From Rhodocollybia butyracea (Eukaryota > Basidiomycota > Agaricomycetes > Agaricales > Omphalotaceae): a stretch of DNA of 34,274 nucleotides. The notes below the pieces were generated by a model, which searched no databases, was not told the origin of the DNA, and worked only from the letters and a program-made list of their open reading frames with translations. The first letter of the stretch is position 1, and each line of letters begins with the position of its first letter. Of this stretch, positions 1 through 9,239 are shown piece after piece. The position numbers and the translations under genes were made by a program. The stretch covers positions 1-34,274 of the forward strand of contig JADNRY010000624.1 in NCBI GenBank assembly GCA_015501585.1. Reading direction: 5' to 3'.

Positions 1-1060
1 TCCTGATGCAGTTGGACTCCATGAAGGCATACTCAACTTAATAGACCTCAAGTGACTCAACTTGACTCCACAAAGGTGTACTCAACTCTAATAGAACTCA
101 AGTGACTCAACTTAAAAGAAAACTCAAGTGACTCCAATCTTGACTCACTCAACTCCAATAAGCTCAAGTGACAAGACTCACGCTTAAACAGTGGGTGAGG
201 TATATGTTGGTGTAGTCCTAAATCATGACATTGAGACTGACTTCAGCTGGACTCAACAAATGCATACTCAACTCTAATTGAACTCAAGTGACTCAACTCG
301 ACTCCACGAAGGTGTACTCAACTCTAATGGACTCAAGTGACTCAACTCAAATAAAACTCAAGTGACTCCAATCTTGACTCACTCAACTCCAATAAGGCTC
401 AAGTGACTCCAATATAAGTTTTTAGTGTGACTCAAGCTTGACTCCAGCTTGACTCCAGCTTGACTCACTGAACTCCAATGTAACTCAAGTGACTCAAATA
501 TAAATGTGAGTCAAGTATTTTGAGTCACTTGAGTATGAGTATACTCAAGTGACTGACTCTACTTGACTCCACTTGACTCACTTGACTCACTTGACTTTTT
601 TGCATGTGAGTTTGAGTCAAGTGAGTATGAATTTGGAGTCAAGTGAGTATAAATTTGGAGTCAAGTAAAGTGAAGAGTCAAGACAGTGACAATCCCAGGT
701 TAAGTTGGTGATATATTATACCTTTTTGGTGTCTAGCACCACTTTAGAATAATTAGATTTTAGTATTCATAGTTTTGTACACCGTCGCACATTGCCAACC
801 TCGTTGATCGATGCATTGATCCCATCAAAAAGTTGCGTATGCAAAGGTAGAGAGCGTGAACACCGAGAATTGAAGTTGGAAACATTGGGCATATGGTTGA
901 GGATGTAAGTATACAATTATACAAACATTTGACGCTGTACAGTCAAATGACCAAGTACCTACTATTTACACAGCTGACTCCAATTAATTTGAGTCAATAC
1001 TCAATACTCACCTGACTCCAAATTTTGATGCAATACTCACTAGGCTGACTCCAAATTCTA
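1..1060. repeat. TGACTC-motif repeat arrays with inverted blocks
   Basis: Bases 1-500 consist of degenerate copies of a short motif family (ACTCAAGTGACTC, TTGACTCCA). A longer unit is repeated once: about 51-180 and 291-420 are near-identical, roughly 240 bp apart. From about 505 to 680 the motif also appears as its reverse complement (GAGTCAAGTGAGT). A perfect 14-bp inverted repeat with a 4-base loop lies at 523-536 and 541-554. Bases 700-960 lack the motif, and it returns at 975-1060. The right block, reverse-complemented, resembles 630-667, so the layout could be the subterminal-repeat end of a transposon whose left end is outside the window. No coding potential is seen. Confidence 0.85.
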
Positions 1061-2202
1061 CCTACCGGCTAAACCACAACTTGGTGTACTTAGCTTATTA
1101 TTTAAACACACGCCACACACGAAGCAGACTCACCGAAATTAAGATAACCTGATTAGACGGTCGATTGCTATCTTGTGGGACAAAGCCTGGGACTCTCGCT
1201 ATTCACTCACTCCAAATCCTTCAGCCTCTGAATGTAGGTTAGATCTTAGTACAGGCTGCGAGTTTCAGGGACAATCAGGAGCTCAAAAAACTCACCAATT
1301 ACACATACACTTGTGCAGAGTTGCACTGTATCTGTGGAAGTCGTCGAAATTTTTGAAATGAGGTGGTTAGCTTGCCCGCAACTGGCCGTGGCAAAGGGGT
1401 GGTGCTGTTGAAGGTGGTGAAAGTTGACAAGAGAAAAGCAAATAAGCGAAGGTAATAGAACTTTTCGAAGTCAGGTTACCGGCTCACGAGTCACAACTAC
1501 ACAATAAAATCAAACAATGGCTTACAATGGCCCAAACCGTTCAAAAATTCAAATGTTTAAGTATTGTTTGATTCCATTGTTCAGCCTGATGCACGTGGCT
1601 AGTCCACTGCCATTAGCAAAGTCAGTTCTACTTTGTTTGCCTTTCTCTTGTTGACCACCACCATCAGCACCACTCACCAGGTACGGGCACCAGACTAGCT
1701 ACCTCATCTCAATGCACGAAGTGAGTAGCAGTTGTTACTTATACTCGCTCCGTGATCATTAACTGACAAAATAGTGTCTTGAAGGGCAAGTCACAAGCAA
1801 GTCATGACTAGAGGTCAGGAGGCAGAAGCAATTGGCGAGAGTTTTAGGTAAGTATGTGCGACTCGTGAACAGCGTTAGGATGTCATATTCAGGTGCCTTC
1901 AACTCTGAATTTGGCCAGAGTCCATGTTTGAATGAAGCATTGTATTTCGAAGTTCAAAACCGTTGTTTAATTCTGGTTTAAATCATGGTGCAATTCATTC
2001 GGCTTTCGTTTAAATCCATTGCTTGAATCTTCCGATTAAAGTACTTGTTTAAATCTTTTACTTAAATCTCTTTGTTTAAATAAATACTATTGAAGAACTG
2101 TAAGAACTGTACAATCAGTGTGGAGCAACGTAGTAGAGCAGAGCTGTGGATTAAATACAGTCAGAGATGATTTAAACAAGTTTAAAATTACTTGGACATG
2201 AC
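1061..2202. other. AT-rich non-coding stretch with GTTTAAAT motifs
   Basis: I see no convincing gene here. A perfect 11-bp inverted repeat (AATCAAACAAT at 1508-1518, ATTGTTTGATT at 1563-1573) could form a hairpin. Between about 1975 and 2180 the motif GTTTAAAT occurs four times on the plus strand and once inverted (near 2170). This resembles subterminal repeats of a decayed element into which the next element inserted. Short open frames lack codon or family signal. Confidence 0.5.
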
Positions 2203-2210
2203 CGCCCATG
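2203..2210. repeat. 8-bp target site duplication, left copy
   Basis: CGCCCATG lies immediately left of the hAT-like element and is repeated exactly at 2832-2839 on its right. The length (8 bp) is the diagnostic duplication size of the hAT superfamily. Confidence 0.85.
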
Positions 2211-2831
2211 TAGGGATCTGCACCGTAAAATTTACGGTAACTTACGGTATACGGTAGCACCGTCACCGTAACCGTAAAGAGATCCAAAAATCCTCTTACG
2301 GTACGGTTACGGGTATTTTACGGTACTTTTACGGTATACAGCCGTATAAATATTACTACAACCCCAAACTTGCATTTTACACATCTCTAGTAGCTTTTAA
2401 TGCATCCTCAAGCACTTTACACTTCAGCAGAAGTTGATTCTTATAGAAATTGTGGGCCATTTGGCACAAACAGGGGTACTCAGATTTCCGTGCATACCAG
2501 ATCCATGTGAGATGCCGCGGCAACCGCACGGGGCGCATCAAAGTGCTCCAGTTCGTTGCAATTCGTTGCCCTCATACTCCATCGGCGGCTTGCTTTCACA
2601 GATTGGCTGCTGGCATCTTGTTACAGTTTGATTGCCATTGGTGGGTTCTAAGTATTTTTACGGGCCGTATGGTACCCGTATACGGCCATAAATATACGGT
2701 CAGCATACGGTATACGGCAGTACCGTAACCGTAACCGTAAATTAACTTTGAAATCCTCATACGGTACGGTTACGGGTACCCGTATAGCCGTAACCGTAAA
2801 CCGTATTATACGGTTACGGTGCGGATCCCTA
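2211..2831. mobile_element. Non-autonomous hAT-like element (MITE), 621 bp
   Basis: The ends are inverted repeats. The left end reads TAGGGATCTGCACCGTAA, and the right end, reverse-complemented, reads TAGGGATCCGCACCGTAA: 17 of 18 match. They start with TAGGG, fitting the YARNG consensus of hAT termini. Exact 8-bp duplications (CGCCCATG) flank the element. Both subterminal regions (2220-2345 and 2655-2825) are packed with ACGGT/TACGG motifs in both orientations, as expected of hAT transposase-binding sites. The interior (about 2350-2650) has only short open frames and no recognisable transposase, so the element would need a transposase supplied in trans. Confidence 0.88.
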
Positions 2832-2839
2832 CGCCCATG
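2832..2839. repeat. 8-bp target site duplication, right copy
   Basis: CGCCCATG follows the right terminal inverted repeat and matches 2203-2210 exactly. Confidence 0.85.
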
Positions 2840-3474
2840 ATTAAAAAATATAGATCCGGATTCTTGAGCATTCACTCACCGAGTAGGGTGAATTAAAATC
2901 ACGGGCACTGGAAGCTCTTTCTCATCAATACCCAGCTGTTTTTTATCAATACCAAGCTGGTTCTCATCAGTATCTTTGTATTCCGAGTCAGCTTCCGCCT
3001 CCACGCCATCCTTATCCAGATAATTCCACAGAACATCTGTATCGCCCCATCTGGTTCATCCACGGTGAGTGAGTGGAAGATTGCTCATATAGCTGATATG
3101 ACACTCACAGATCATTGCCGTCTGGTTCATTAAAGCCAGGGCTTGCTCGTCTCAACAAACCTGGTCTATGTTGGAGTAAAATGATTAAGTCGCCGAAAGA
3201 TCACTTCACTCCGGTCTATAGCAGAGAAGCCCTAGCAAACACGCAGGGGAAAATAATATTGAACAGTGGTTTAAATAAGCTGCAGCTACGGAGAAATATA
3301 CGGAGAAATATAAGGTAAAACATAAGGTAAAACAGATAAGCTCCACACCGGCGTGCACTCCGGGGCAGAATAAACATCTAAAACTACTGGAGAAATATCG
3401 GCGAGCAAATCAATTGCACAGCTGATAATATTTCCAACAGTCTACGTATTCTTTTGGCCCGGAAGAGTGGAGTA
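2840..3474. other. No gene seen
   Basis: This stretch between two transposable elements has no long open frame or recognisable protein segment. A short direct duplication of GGAGAAATATA is visible near 3292-3313. Confidence 0.5.
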
Positions 3475-3477
3475 TAA

Positions 3478-3997
3478 GGCCCCGTTCTGTTCCCGCGACT
3501 CAATGACATACGATAAAATCCCTCTGCCAAATTTCCATGAGAAATACGATACACATTTTGGATCACTCGTCTCACATTTTTTGTGTTCCGCAACACCAAA
3601 GGTGATTTTTGGTGTAAGTTAGTGTGATATGTAGTCGACGAGTGGGACTCTCGTGCTCATTGCTGGCAACGATGATAACAGCCACTTTCTAATTTTTAGA
3701 GGTAATAGGCTAAGGCGTGAACCAAGACTTCCACAACTAACAAGAATTCAGAAAACTCATATTCTATTTTTCTGCATTTGTGGTCTGTTTGTCATGAACA
3801 ACGACGACAAGACACCTCTCAAGGGCGACGTCGGGCAGTGTTGATGAGCACCGGACATCGTGATCCGCAGGTAGGGTCGTGTAGGGTCGCGTCTGAACTT
3901 TTCCAACTCGCATCAAGTTTGATACGATGCGGAATTTGTTTTTCTATCGTATCACATTTTATCGTATCTCACTGAGTCGCGGGAGCAGAACAGGGCC
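3478..3997. mobile_element. PIF/Harbinger (Tourist)-like MITE, 520 bp
   Basis: Terminal inverted repeats of about 42 bp with roughly four mismatches lie at 3478-3519 and 3956-3997. The left begins GGCCCCGTTCTG and the right, reverse-complemented, GGCCCTGTTCTG. Both continue through CCCGCGACTCA and ATACGATAAAAT. The trinucleotide TAA flanks both sides (3475-3477 and 3998-4000), the TWA-type duplication of PIF/Harbinger elements, whose termini commonly start GGCC/GGGCC. The interior has no transposase. Motifs resembling TATCGTAT recur near the right end. Confidence 0.82.
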
Positions 3998-4000
3998 TAA

Positions 4001-4425
4001 AGGTACTCGGGATGGTATGCTTTCTAAAACATACCCGGAGCGCCGTCGCTCCACCAACCGGCACTGGTCTCAGCTCCTGCTGCGTTTGTGGGAATGTTTG
4101 CATGAAGAACAAGGCGAACAGTCTCTTCACCTACATCACACCATGAGTATCAATGGTCTTTATTTGAGGGAGACTGACTTTTGTTCGAAAGATACATGAC
4201 ATATGCGGAACACTGGTGCACCTCCACTACCAGGTCCTTGTTTTTTAGGAATGGGATCTTAAGAGAAGCCTCCAAGAAAGCATCTGGGATGGTAACTGAG
4301 ACGGAATTGTGCATAATCAGCAGCGCGGCTCGCTTTTTTCCAAACTTCCACTGGGCTTTCAAGGATGCGTTCACAACATCTGCAATAGGGCTACTCGGGT
4401 CAGCCTAGGCCAGATAAAATTCCAG
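4001..4425. other. No supported gene
   Basis: Overlapping short frames on both strands (for example a 74-codon minus frame ending at 4150) show no recognisable family. I see nothing else here. Confidence 0.4.
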
Positions 4426-4432
4426 GCTGGTC

Positions 4433-4790
4433 TCACGCTTCGGCCCCAACACTAAAGTCTGTCCGCTGTGCGTGTGTCGAATTCAGAGAGTACTCGTCTC
4501 TGGCGGGGTTTGTGACCGCTGGAAACCGAGTTGCAAGTTTGGTGACGGCGGCGTCCACGCAACTACCGTCGTAAATATTCCCCGCTTTCTCGAGTTTGAC
4601 CGTCTTGCGATCGATTTCCCCATAATCTCCTACCTGTGGGAGCATTCAGATGGCGGATCGTGATAATAGATTGAATAACGTCGTGCAGCTTACCTCGATA
4701 AGATGAGAGGAATCCCAATTTGCGAACTTTCCAGACGCTTGCTGGATAAGGTCTATGAATTTGCGAGAAGCTTACTTCATGGCAGTCGAG
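4433..4790 (-). pseudogene. Possible 3' end of an uncharacterised fungal gene
   Basis: The minus strand reads as two short exons. An upstream segment near 4790-4690 ends in a donor-like GTAAGC, a CACAG acceptor lies near 4633, and a frame then runs to a stop at 4433. The last exon contains DYGEIDRKT and EKAGNIYDG and ends TDFSVGAEA. This resembles, from memory only, C-terminal segments of uncharacterised agaricomycete proteins with a GxYGxVDxxTGxF...GNIY pattern. The 5' part cannot be followed beyond about 4800, where the kinase-like upstream sequence begins, so it is probably a fragment cut off by the duplication boundary. No function is assigned. Confidence 0.35.
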
Positions 4791-4909
4791 CCAAGTCGGT
4801 GTTGAAACGTTGAACGTTGAGGCCTTGAGGGGGAAGGAAGCAAGGGTATATCATTCCGCGGCAATGGCATGGAACAATGCCACTGAGCGCTGATGACTGC
4901 ATGCCGCGA

Positions 4910-5250
4910 TAGCCGCGGGTTACATCATATTCTTTCTTTGCTCTCGGAAGTCTTTGAGCTCCCTTTCTTTTCACTATGGCCAATGTAACAATGACATGGA
5001 GACGATCGCTTGACTACCGTCCCACATCATTTCCTACAATTTCGAATCCTTCTGCCCGCGTTTGATACACTTCCTTTCCCTTGTACAGACTTGTGCACAC
5101 TCCGAGGCCGACAGACTTTCTCCGTCAAAGTAGAATCGACACTGGCGGTGTTGTGATTCGAATTATGACCCGCTTACGTTCAATGTTCATATCCTCAGGC
5201 TAGAAGGATACTCGACCATAATGCATTAATGTGCCACGGTCCTTAACGAA
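4910..5250 (+). pseudogene. Kinase-like gene 5' fragment, copy A
   Basis: From about 4915 the sequence parallels the promoter and start of the kinase-like gene at 11830-12115. The ATG at 4977 opens with the same protein start (MANVTMTWRRSLDY here, MAGVTMTWRELLDY there). Similarity continues through the equivalents of RPTS and SNPSARVDT and the GVVIRIM segment, then stops near 5250. The sequence there switches into epimerase-like DNA. The fragment lacks the entire kinase domain. The same fragment with the same junction recurs at 14395-14670. Confidence 0.7.
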
Positions 5251-5279
5251 ACCCAACTCCTTGAATCGATTCATTGTGT

Positions 5280-6290
5280 TATACACGTTTTGGTGTCCTC
5301 AATGCGGTGTACTGTATGGATGGCATTATGTCTCGAGGGTTGGACAATGGAAGATATTTTTGATTTTGGGCTGAAGGTACGAGCGATGCAAAGATTATTA
5401 CCGCTGGGCCCTTCTAACTTGTTACAGGCCAATGTCGACTCTGTCCGAGAGCTATTCCAAGCTACGCGTAAATATGGTTCGCAACTCAAGCATCCTGTCA
5501 AGTTCATCTCTACTTCGTCCTGTACGGTCTATGGCTGTCAAGTTCATCTCTACTTCGTCCTGTACGGTCTATGGCGGTCCCTAAGCGAGCCCAAACGTAT
5601 GTTTCACACCCAATGGAGGTCCCAAGACGTCGCAGCCACACATAACCACGCGAGAAAATGTTATAACACCCAAAGAGCACATGGGGGCTGGGACAACTGA
5701 CTTCGGAGATATGTGTGAATGATTTTTCGAGGCGAGGGTATGTAGATGGATCCGGCTTCCTATCATCGTAGTTCGTTCTGGGTACACCTGCCGCTGCATC
5801 TTCTTCCTTCATGCCAGGTTCGAAAACTGTTAGCCGTCACCACAATTAATTTCTAATTCACATTTTATTCTAGGAATTATTCATGAACCACTGAAAGGCG
5901 TCCCCGCTACCTGTCCCGTCGGAACACACCTATCTTCTCCGGAACTCGACCTTCCTGTCCGGTTTTCCAGCCCAGAAAACATAGGCCACAACATAATCTA
6001 CGCTAAACATATAGCTCTGCTTTCCTAAACACACCCGGGTGGTTTGTGCCCCTGGCTTCACGGTGACGATCCACGAAGAGATCGAAGCATTGCGGCAGCT
6101 TGGTGGGGATGAGGGACTAAATTGATCAAGTTCAAGGACGATCCCATGACGGAGGTTTTTTGATTCTTGGCCGCAGATGTTCGATAACATGCATGTGTTG
6201 AACCTGGGACTTGTAGCGGACAAGAGTAGCATATTACTGACTGTGGAGAAGTTCAAGAAGGACGTAGAGGTGGGGCATCATCTTTCTACA
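5280..6290 (+). pseudogene. NAD-dependent epimerase relic, copy A
   Basis: Translation in shifting frames gives pieces of an extended short-chain dehydrogenase. They are VDSVRELFQATRKYG (central helix), VKFISTSSCTVYG (catalytic Ser strand), YVDG then RLPIIVVRSG, GAPTAAASSF-like residues across an intron (5820-5880), EPLKGVPATCPVGTH, and a C-terminal EEIEALRQ...KFKDDPMT...VEKFKKDVE. This order fits fungal NAD-dependent epimerase/dehydratase (nucleoside-sugar epimerase-like) proteins. The N-terminal Rossmann GxxGxxG is missing because kinase-derived DNA replaces it. A 40-bp tandem duplication (5495-5534, 5535-5574) disrupts the Ser-strand region. I read it as a dead copy. Confidence 0.7.
5495..5574 (+). 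repeat. 40-bp tandem duplication
   Basis: Two exact 40-bp copies sit head to tail (5495-5534, 5535-5574), each starting CTGTCAAGTTCATC. Copy C of the epimerase relic has the segment once. Since 40 is not a multiple of three, the duplication shifts the frame. Confidence 0.9.
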
Positions 6291-6299
6291 GCAAAACAC

Positions 6300-6660
6300 T
6301 GTCTATGTATGATAGGAGGTGCATATCGCAGTAGTAAATAAAGTTGATCAGGTTTGGGGCTGGAGTGTCGGACCCATCTTTTGAAAGGAGCTGCGAGCTC
6401 GCTGTGTTTGATGAGGTACGTTGCATCATTGTTTTATTACAGAATCATCATTTTATTACAGAATATATGTGCATAGACCGTAGGATCCTGCATTCGGGCT
6501 GAGGCGTTGCGGGTTCGTTTACTTGCTATGATATCTCTAAGAAACACAAAGCGACACTCGCCTCAAATTTGCTTTGCTGAACGTTGAACTTCACCTTACT
6601 CTCCTTCCCTCTGCCCTCAATTGATCTCCCTAATCACAGCACTTGATTTTCCGTCGGCGT
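6300..6660 (+). other. Conserved downstream segment of the duplicated block, copy A
   Basis: The region from GAGTGTCGGACCCATCTTTTG (6365) to the CTCCTTCCCTCTGCCCTC stretch (6601-6618) is repeated at 9320-9640 and 15615-15935. In copy C it reads openly for a stretch (ISTLVAKLIAI...ISKENKALGLKLASLN). I do not recognise it. It may be a further exon of the epimerase gene, an unrelated gene remnant, or conserved flanking DNA. Confidence 0.5.
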
Positions 6661-6943
6661 TCAGGGGTATCCTATTGACATCCTATCTAGACCGGAAACT
6701 TTTTGACATGTGCGGGTTAGCCTGGTAACAAAGCCCCTAGGAGGTTGGCGTTGTGTTTGAACGACAACCCCCTACAGGGGACCGCTTCAGGCCTATGTCA
6801 TGTACATTAGTAGCATTATCCCTTCAAGTTTCTCAAGATTATCATGATCACACAAGAAGTGCATAGCTGTACATAGGTTTCAAGTAAGCCCCCTCTCAAA
6901 ACGGTCTGTTATTTCACTACCGCACCTCAGTCAATTTGCACTC
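6660..6943 (+). promoter_or_regulatory. Upstream region of membrane-protein gene A
   Basis: The non-coding stretch shares blocks with the region upstream of gene B: a CCCCCTA.AGGGGAC palindromic box (6769-6782 here, near 9708-9722 there), GCATTATCCCTTC, and GTAAGCCCCCTCT about 50 bp before the start. No clear TATA box is visible. Shared blocks suggest conserved control elements, though recent duplication alone could explain them. Confidence 0.45.
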
Positions 6944-8093
6944 ATGTCGAGCCTAACTATTTCTGTCCCAAATTGCAGCGTATCGCTTCAGTGGGCGAGT
7001 ATCAGTGCCTACAATGTCCCTCTTCTATTTGGGCCTTATTCTATTGCATAGTCTCTCAACTCGCTAGGACAAAGTCCCTGTCAAGTCGCAGGGTACTTGG
7101 GGGCTGTCTGCACCAATGGAAGTGTGTCTTTAGTTCTTGCCTTCCCGTCTAACACGATTTGATGCTGCTCAAAGGCTCTACGCTCGTTTCTATCACAAAT
7201 ACCACAGATATGTACACAGGACCCAGTGTGCCTACTAATTGCACTTGTTCGACTGTGTATTATAGCGCTCTAAGTGCATGTTCAAGCTGCCAAGGAGCGG
7301 AATATGTAATGTGAGTGATACTTGACTGACTCGATAACGACATTGCTACAATAATCCTGCCTCCTGTTTAGATGGATGGAGTGGTCTAAGACTTGCAACG
7401 TAACATACAATGCTAGGTAGGTGCATTCATTGAATTAATTGTCCTTTTACCTTGATAAAATCCACAAAATTCGCAGTTACCCAAACCCCGTCCCGCCTGA
7501 GACTGCTATTCCACACTGGGCATTTCAAAGTTATTCCGTACGTCTTAATGTGCATGCACAATCCATCTCAGCTGATGCTCAAAGTTCAGCAAGATTATGG
7601 CGCTAGCTTTAATATCGAGCTCGCGCAAGCTCAAGGAGGTTGGGCTCTGTATTCCTCGATCTCTAAAGCTAGCCCATTAAACAGCGAGTTCTCTAGATTT
7701 ACCAGAATCCACATTCACTTCCGAACCCAACGCAGCCACCTCTTCGAGCAGCACAAGTAAAAACACAGAACTTGGAGCGAAAGTAGTGGGTGGTGTAATC
7801 GGAACACTCGCCTTGCTCGTTATGCTCAACTGGCTTGGACTTTGGTTGCAGAGGAGAAAATGGCGCGCTGAAGAATTGAAGCAGGCCGAAACCAGCTCAA
7901 TCTCTGGCATGTATTTTGTCAAAATTATCTCGAATTCTCACTGATGACTTATAAAACAGACACGATTCCCTACGGCCCCCCAGCTACAGATAACCCCAGA
8001 CAACTTAGGCCGCCCAGCACAAACCGGGCAGAATGGGCAGAATTACAGCGGAGAACAGAGGAGCTGGTTCAAAGCATAGTACGCGGACTGTAA
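6944..8093 (+). CDS. Cys-rich single-pass membrane protein, copy A
   Basis: This is a member of a large agaricomycete family of unknown function. The ectodomain signature is visible across exons: NSLGQSPCQVAGYL and AVC, then NCTCSTVYYSALSACSSCQG, W..W...C, and PETAIPHWAFQ. A short Ser-rich stalk (TSSSSTSK), one membrane helix (VVGGVIGTLALLV..), a basic stop-transfer (QRRKWR), and a cytoplasmic tail with ELQRRTEELVQS follow. Start ATG 6944 matches copies B and C. Intron 1 (6995-7051) has a GC donor. The tail stops at TAA 8091-8093, where copy C has RELRQ, so about 45 residues of tail are lost by substitution. It lacks the long Ser/Thr/Pro region of copies B and C. No cleavable signal peptide is evident. 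Confidence 0.72.
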
Positions 8094-8289
8094 CAGTCGC
8101 AGGTCACAGTGCAGTCTGCCAGCGAATCAGGCAATTTGAATGCCGGTACTGCTAGAGACCCACCGCAGTCCAGGTTTGAGGATATCGACGCAAGGGTGGA
8201 AAAATTGATTGCCGAGCCTTTAGGTTGGGCTCTGTAAACAAATGTTTGATGTAGACTTATCTCAAAATGTTTCCAAATTTTGTTGAAGC

Positions 8290-8330
8290 CATTTGCTGAA
8301 AGCCCGAAAGTTGACCGTTAGGGAAACGTC
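8290..8330 (-). pseudogene. SDR gene relic (short), after copy A
   Basis: GCTGAAAGCCCGAAAGTTGA and the next bases at about 8296-8322 match the intact SDR gene at 18348-18374 (the codons around TPTVNFRAFSS), in the same minus orientation. Only a few dozen bases remain. The position, just after membrane-protein copy A, is equivalent to that of the intact SDR gene after copy C. Confidence 0.6.
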
Positions 8331-8352
8331 CCACTGTAAAAGGAATGGGTCT

Positions 8353-8589
8353 TTAGAACAGCGCGGAGGATACCTATGCATTCCAGGAATCGTATCGATA
8401 CCCTCAAATTGAGGTAAACTTTGTTAATCCGGAGGAGCAGAAACCTTTCAATCTCACTGCCTCTTGTTCTTCGCCACCAACATTAAAACAGCCCCAACTT
8501 CCCCTTTATGACCAGACCCATCTGCAAATACCGACACATCTACGTCCTCCTCCAGCAATGCCACTGACTCTTTCTAATCTCATAAATTG
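8353..8589 (+). other. Orphan open segment, 78 codons, Pro-rich
   Basis: An uninterrupted plus-strand frame ends at TGA 8587-8589. It reads through SYRYPQIEVNFVNPEEQKPF and a Pro/Leu-rich end (LPLYDQTHLQIPTHLRPPP). It has no upstream ATG and could be the terminal exon of a lost gene. It has no counterpart after copies B or C, and no family is recognised. Confidence 0.3.
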
Positions 8590-8659
8590 ATCCGATACTC
8601 CAACTGTGGCGATGTGTCTTGAAATGATGTCGATTCATACTCATCGTGGAATGGTTGAT

Positions 8660-9235
8660 ACGACAGATGGATATTGGATAGGTACAGCCCAACCTGCATC
8701 ATCGTAAGACTTATGATACTTGTCCAAAACATATTTGGGCACCAAAATATTCAAGTTGTGATCTGTTCAGGGGCACCTACTGCTCCACCTTCTTCCTTCT
8801 GCGTGTTAGGTTTGAGAATTATTATTCGTCACCACAAAGCTCTGATTCGCGAACCAATCCCCGCCACCTGCCATATCAGAACAGACCTACTCCAGACTCA
8901 ACCCTCCTCCCAGCCCAGAAATAACCAAGAAATAACCCACAACCTCATCTATGCTAGATACATCCCGAATTTGCTTTTCCTAAACACACCAGGGCGGTTT
9001 GTGCGCTTGGTCTTACAGCAATGATTCACAAAAAGATTGAAGCATTGCGGTAGGTTGGTGAGGAACAAGGACTCAAGCTGATCAAGTTTGAGGATGATGC
9101 CGTGACAAAGAGATTGGTAGATTCTTGGCGCAGAGTCCATAAACACGTGTGCGTTGAGTTTCGGATCTATAGCGGGCAAGGGTGTCATATTGCCGATTGT
9201 GTGGAAGTTCAAGAAGGATGCGGAGGCGGGGCGTT
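8660..9235 (+). pseudogene. NAD-dependent epimerase relic, copy B
   Basis: This is the C-terminal half only. An intron-split GAPTAPPSSF segment at about 8770-8805 is followed by a stretch equivalent to the PATCP...THNLIYAKHIP region of copies A and C. The 9005-9230 stretch then parallels EEIEAL...IKFEDDAVTKRLVDSW...CVEFR and KFKKDAEAG. Frames shift several times and the N-terminal half is absent: the sequence before 8660 does not match the other copies. The piece is truncated and non-functional as read, though some shifts may be sequence errors. Confidence 0.65.
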
Positions 9236-9239
9236 ACCG

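Noticed and set aside
1..700. CRISPR-like array
   Set aside because: Repeats are contiguous and degenerate with no unique spacers, and the window is eukaryotic.
2216..2830. ACGGTTACGG arrays as a telomere-like or centromere-like repeat
   Set aside because: The motif is confined between two matching terminal repeats with an 8-bp duplication, so they are subterminal transposon motifs.
4777..4983. 68-codon minus frame starting at 4983
   Set aside because: It lies over DNA matching the upstream region of the kinase-like gene (11830-11886), so it is non-coding there.
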